Source: Arthrobacter sp. (lineage in GTDB: Bacteria; Actinomycetota; Actinomycetes; Actinomycetales; Micrococcaceae). Taken from it: a DNA stretch of 14,022 nt. A model generated the notes under the pieces. The model saw nothing but the letters and a program-made list of their open reading frames with translations. It ran no database searches and was not told the DNA's origin. Of the stretch, positions 12,375-14,022 are shown in pieces; the first letter of the stretch is position 1, and the number at the start of each line of letters is the position of its first letter. Location: NCBI GenBank assembly GCA_030147325.1, contig JASLAA010000165.1, positions 1-14,022 of the forward strand, written 5' to 3'. A program made the position numbers and the translations under genes.

Positions 12375-12616
12375 TTCGAGTACGTGTAGCGGCCACCGAG
12401 CCGAACGGTCGGCGTGGTGGTCGTGACATAGCCGCCGTGTGTCGCTTCACCGAACCCGGGTGCTGACGCCGCCGCAGTGGTGGTCACATAGGTCCCCCCG
12501 GACACCGGCTGCGGCCTGGTGCTCGTGACGTATCGTCCGCCCGGCGCCGCAGGACGAACGGTGGGCGGCGTGGTGGCAGGTCGGAGGGTCGGGGTGGGGT
12601 GGTCGAGGAGTGTCAT
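12371..12616 (-). CDS. Small protein with GG-x-Y-V-T-T-T repeats (unknown)
   Basis: An 81-residue protein I do not recognise. The start is supported by AAGGA, 7 nt before the ATG at 12616. After a Pro/Thr/Arg-rich N-terminus (MTLLDHPTPTLRPATTPPTV) come four spaced copies of one short motif: GGRYVTST (26-33), GGTYVTTT (40-47), GGYVTTT (61-67) and GGRYTYS (74-80). The repeats are separated by 6-13 variable residues. The protein has no cysteine, no membrane segment and few acidic residues. Evenly spaced Gly-Gly-Tyr-Val-Thr blocks suggest repeated short beta strands or a repeated binding or modification site. It lies 134 nt downstream of the Fur-family gene on the same strand and may be co-transcribed; that spacer shows no clear promoter. 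Its stop overlaps the stop of the monooxygenase gene. Confidence 0.72.
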   Translation of the reverse strand: MTLLDHPTPTLRPATTPPTVRPAAPGGRYVTSTRPQPVSGGTYVTTTAAASAPGFGEATHGGYVTTTTPTVRLGGRYTYSN

Positions 12617-12750
12617 GTCTGTTCCTTCGGTGGGCGCTCAGGGCGCGTGGATGGGACGGGCCGTGGCAGCGTTGGGCGACGACGGACCTACGGACGGGCA
12701 TGGTGGAACTCGAGGGGTCGTCGCAGTGGACCACCCGCTCGAGAAGGGGA

Positions 12751-13215
12751 TCAGTCGGTGGTATCCGGGCCGGTACTGCTTCGGCAGTCCGCGCAGAGAC
12801 CGTTGAACGTCACTTCTGCTGCGAGGACGGTGAAACCCGAAGCGTCCGACGGAGTCAGGCACGGAGCCGCACCGATGACGCAATCGACGTCCCGGATGGC
12901 ACCGCAGCGGATACACACCAGGTGGTGGTGGTTGTCGCCGACCCTGCATTCGAACAGGGCGGGGGAGCCCTGCGGGTCGAAACGACGGACAAGTCCCGCT
13001 CCGGTGAAGGCAGCGAGGATCCCGTAGACGGCCTGGGCCGAGGATCCTTCGAGGGACTTCCGGACCTTCTCCGTGATCTGCTCCGCGCTCGAGTGCGGGT
13101 TGTCCTGCAGGACTTCCAGCACGGCGACGCGGGGAGCGGTCACCTTGAGCCCGGATGCTCGGATTGACTGCCGCAGCATGTCCGTTCGCGAACCGGGTTC
13201 AGTCGAGATCACCAT
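12751..13215 (-). CDS. Fur-family regulator, FurA/CatR (PerR-type)
   Basis: Metal-dependent DNA-binding repressor of 154 residues. The N-terminal winged helix (about 12-80) has VTAPRVAVLEVLQDNPHSSAEQI and the recognition helix around SAQAVYGILAAF. The C-terminal dimerisation domain has NHHHLVCIRCG (95-105) and CADC (141-144), which make the structural zinc site (C101, C104, C141, C144). H41, H96, H98 and D109 align with the regulatory metal ligands of PerR. D109 is Asp, as in peroxide-sensing PerR, where iron-sensing Fur has Glu. This, with FurA/CatR-like blocks (DVDCVIGAAPCLTPSDASGF), argues for control of peroxide defence. The usual catalase partner is not adjacent. The ATG at 13215 lies 7 nt after TAGGCT, with no SD, consistent with a leaderless mRNA. 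An inverted-repeat operator covers the promoter. Confidence 0.94.
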   Translation of the reverse strand: MVISTEPGSRTDMLRQSIRASGLKVTAPRVAVLEVLQDNPHSSAEQITEKVRKSLEGSSAQAVYGILAAFTGAGLVRRFDPQGSPALFECRVGDNHHHLVCIRCGAIRDVDCVIGAAPCLTPSDASGFTVLAAEVTFNGLCADCRSSTGPDTTD

Positions 13216-13222
13216 GGGTACA

Positions 13223-13252
13223 AGCCTACGGGTTGTTTTGAGTGGATCAAAA
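13223..13252 (-). promoter_or_regulatory. Promoter of the Fur-family gene, probably leaderless
   Basis: On the minus strand TTTTGA (13252-13247) as -35 and TAGGCT (13228-13223) as -10 are separated by 18 nt. The ATG at 13215 begins 7 nt after the -10, where transcription should start. No SD precedes the ATG. Mycobacterial furA is known to be leaderless with a similar arrangement. Confidence 0.6.
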
Positions 13253-13255
13253 TAA
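13233..13255. promoter_or_regulatory. Fur/PerR-type operator, autoregulation site
   Basis: A near-perfect inverted repeat: TTGTTTTGA (13233-13241), 5-nt spacer GTGGA, TCAAAATAA (13247-13255). The 9-bp arms have one mismatch. It is the most AT-rich stretch of the neighbourhood, covers the -35 of the Fur-family gene, and starts 18 nt upstream of its ATG. Position and shape fit binding by the encoded regulator. Confidence 0.72.
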
Positions 13256-13343
13256 CGACGACGTCGGATGGGTCACAGTGCGCGTCGCGGTCCCTCCTCC
13301 TCGCGGCGCCCGATGTTCCGGTGCCGTCTGCTGCGGGGCGGGC

Positions 13344-14022
13344 CTAGTGGGAGCGTCGAGGGCGCCGGGGCTGGGAGACCACCGCGATGCCGAGGGCCAG
13401 GGCGACGGCCACCAGGCTCAGGACGCCGGCGGCCACGTAGCGCGGTGAGGAACCGGCGGACGCCTCGACAGTGGCGTCCGCGACGGCCTCGTCGACCTGG
13501 GTCGACAGTGTGTCGGACGGATCCGGCACTGAGCGCGTGGAGGCGGGCGGCGGTGCCGACGGCTCCCGATCCGGTGCCGGGGCCTCGACGCCGCCGACAC
13601 CGACGGCCTGCTCCACTGCAGGCTGCGCTCGCTGCGGAGCAGGGGGTGCGGTCGGTGCTGGCTCTGTCGCCGGAGCGGATGGTTCCGGCGCCCGGTCGGT
13701 AGTCGGTGCCGCGGAGGGGACCGGGCTCTGCTCCGCCGGGACGACGGCGGCCGGGTCGCTCGACGGTTCGTCGAGGGGAGACTGGGTGGTGCTCGGCTGC
13801 GCGGGCTGCGCGGGTTGGACCGGCTGCACCGGCTGCGCGGGCTGGACCGGCTGGACCGGCTGCGCGGTTTCGCTCACCGGGGCCGGGGCCGGGTCGGCCA
13901 TCGGGGCGGCAGGGGTGCGGTCGGCGGGATCGGAGCCTGGCCCCACGGGCGCGGAGGGCGGGCTCGTGGCGGCGGCCGGCGGTCCAGGGCTCACTGCGGG
14001 AGCGGGAGTGGGCCCTACCTCT
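13344..14022 (-). CDS. C-terminal end of a Pro/Ala-rich membrane-anchored surface protein, N-terminus beyond window
   Basis: An open frame of about 225 residues runs from the right edge to TAG at 13344-13346. The codons between the window edge and the GTG at 13994 stay open and keep the same Pro/Ala-rich composition (EVGPTPAPAV), so the GTG is probably internal and the gene longer. The visible part is almost entirely low-complexity Pro/Ala/Ser/Thr, including eight QPx triplets. It is followed by one hydrophobic segment (YVAAGVLSLVAVALALGIAVV) and a basic tail, QPRRPRRSH. That is the layout of an extracytoplasmic stalk with a C-terminal membrane anchor. It looks like a cell-wall sorting signal, but no LPxTG-type motif precedes the hydrophobic segment. 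The functional domain, if any, is outside the window. Confidence 0.75.
   Translation of the reverse strand, partial: EVGPTPAPAVSPGPPAAATSPPSAPVGPGSDPADRTPAAPMADPAPAPVSETAQPVQPVQPAQPVQPVQPAQPAQPSTTQSPLDEPSSDPAAVVPAEQSPVPSAAPTTDRAPEPSAPATEPAPTAPPAPQRAQPAVEQAVGVGGVEAPAPDREPSAPPPASTRSVPDPSDTLSTQVDEAVADATVEASAGSSPRYVAAGVLSLVAVALALGIAVVSQPRRPRRSH
13791..13862 (-). repeat. Eight tandem 9-bp units encoding QPV/QPA
   Basis: On the minus strand the units are CAGCCGGTC, CAGCCGGTC, CAGCCCGCG, CAGCCGGTG, CAGCCGGTC, CAACCCGCG, CAGCCCGCG, CAGCCGAGC. They encode QPV QPV QPA QPV QPV QPA QPA QPS, giving a 27-bp higher-order period over the first six units. The tract lies in the Pro/Ala-rich stalk of the surface protein. 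Confidence 0.85.

Noticed and set aside
12447..12806. Several other frames on both strands between the Fur gene and the repeat-protein gene
   Set aside because: None has an SD with correct spacing, and their products are His/Arg/Pro-rich shadows. I found no catalase remnant in this spacer.
13344..13480. LPxTG sortase signal in the surface protein
   Set aside because: A hydrophobic segment and basic tail are present, but no LPxTG, LAxTG or similar motif lies before them.
13791..13862. CRISPR-like array
   Set aside because: The units are contiguous 9-mers in a coding frame, without spacers.

Overview
The window is high-GC DNA with dense, GC3-rich genes, purine-rich Shine-Dalgarno (SD) sites, and at least one probably leaderless start. 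Together with the protein types (FurA/CatR-like regulator, SelO ending in CGT, FrnE-like DsbA protein), this points to an actinobacterium, most plausibly Arthrobacter or a relative in the Micrococcaceae. That assignment is inference; no rRNA or other taxonomic marker is present. I see no tRNA, IS element, phage gene, CRISPR array or plasmid function, so this looks like ordinary chromosome.

Layout. (1) 1-1492, minus: an ABC-2 exporter pair, ATPase then permease, overlapping by 14 nt; the permease runs off the left edge. (2) 1606-5741: a divergent pair. On the minus strand is a membrane-anchored GH18 chitinase-like protein with two C-terminal chitin-binding modules. On the plus strand is a cellulose-synthase-like family 2 glycosyltransferase. 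The 194-bp spacer carries the same short motif upstream of both genes, each copy in sense orientation. (3) 5920-8493, plus: a PAS-PAS-PAS-GGDEF-EAL cyclic-di-GMP protein. (4) 8505-9968, minus: selO, convergent with the EAL gene; one hairpin holds both stop codons. (5) 10120-10302, plus: a 60-residue, strongly basic orphan protein, followed by a hairpin. (6) 10365-11060, plus: a FrnE-like DsbA protein, tail-to-tail with a 73-residue minus-strand gene (stops interlocked over 4 nt). (7) 11397-12374, plus: a luciferase-like monooxygenase, tail-to-tail with an 81-residue repeat protein (stops again interlocked over 4 nt). (8) 12751-13215, minus: a PerR-type Fur regulator with its own inverted-repeat operator. 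(9) 13344-14022, minus: the C-terminal end of a Pro/Ala-rich, membrane-anchored surface protein that continues past the right edge.

How the parts may work together. The most interesting stretch is 1606-8493: a processive polysaccharide synthase, a surface GH18 hydrolase with chitin-binding modules divergent from it, and a c-di-GMP sensor/turnover enzyme directly downstream. This resembles the logic of known synthase/hydrolase/c-di-GMP exopolysaccharide systems (Bcs, Pga). However, the synthase has no PilZ domain and no other Bcs or Pga parts are in view, so a shared EPS function is a hypothesis. The right half (SelO, DsbA/FrnE, luciferase-like flavoenzyme, PerR-type Fur) leans toward redox homeostasis, but the genes are on mixed strands and are not one operon.
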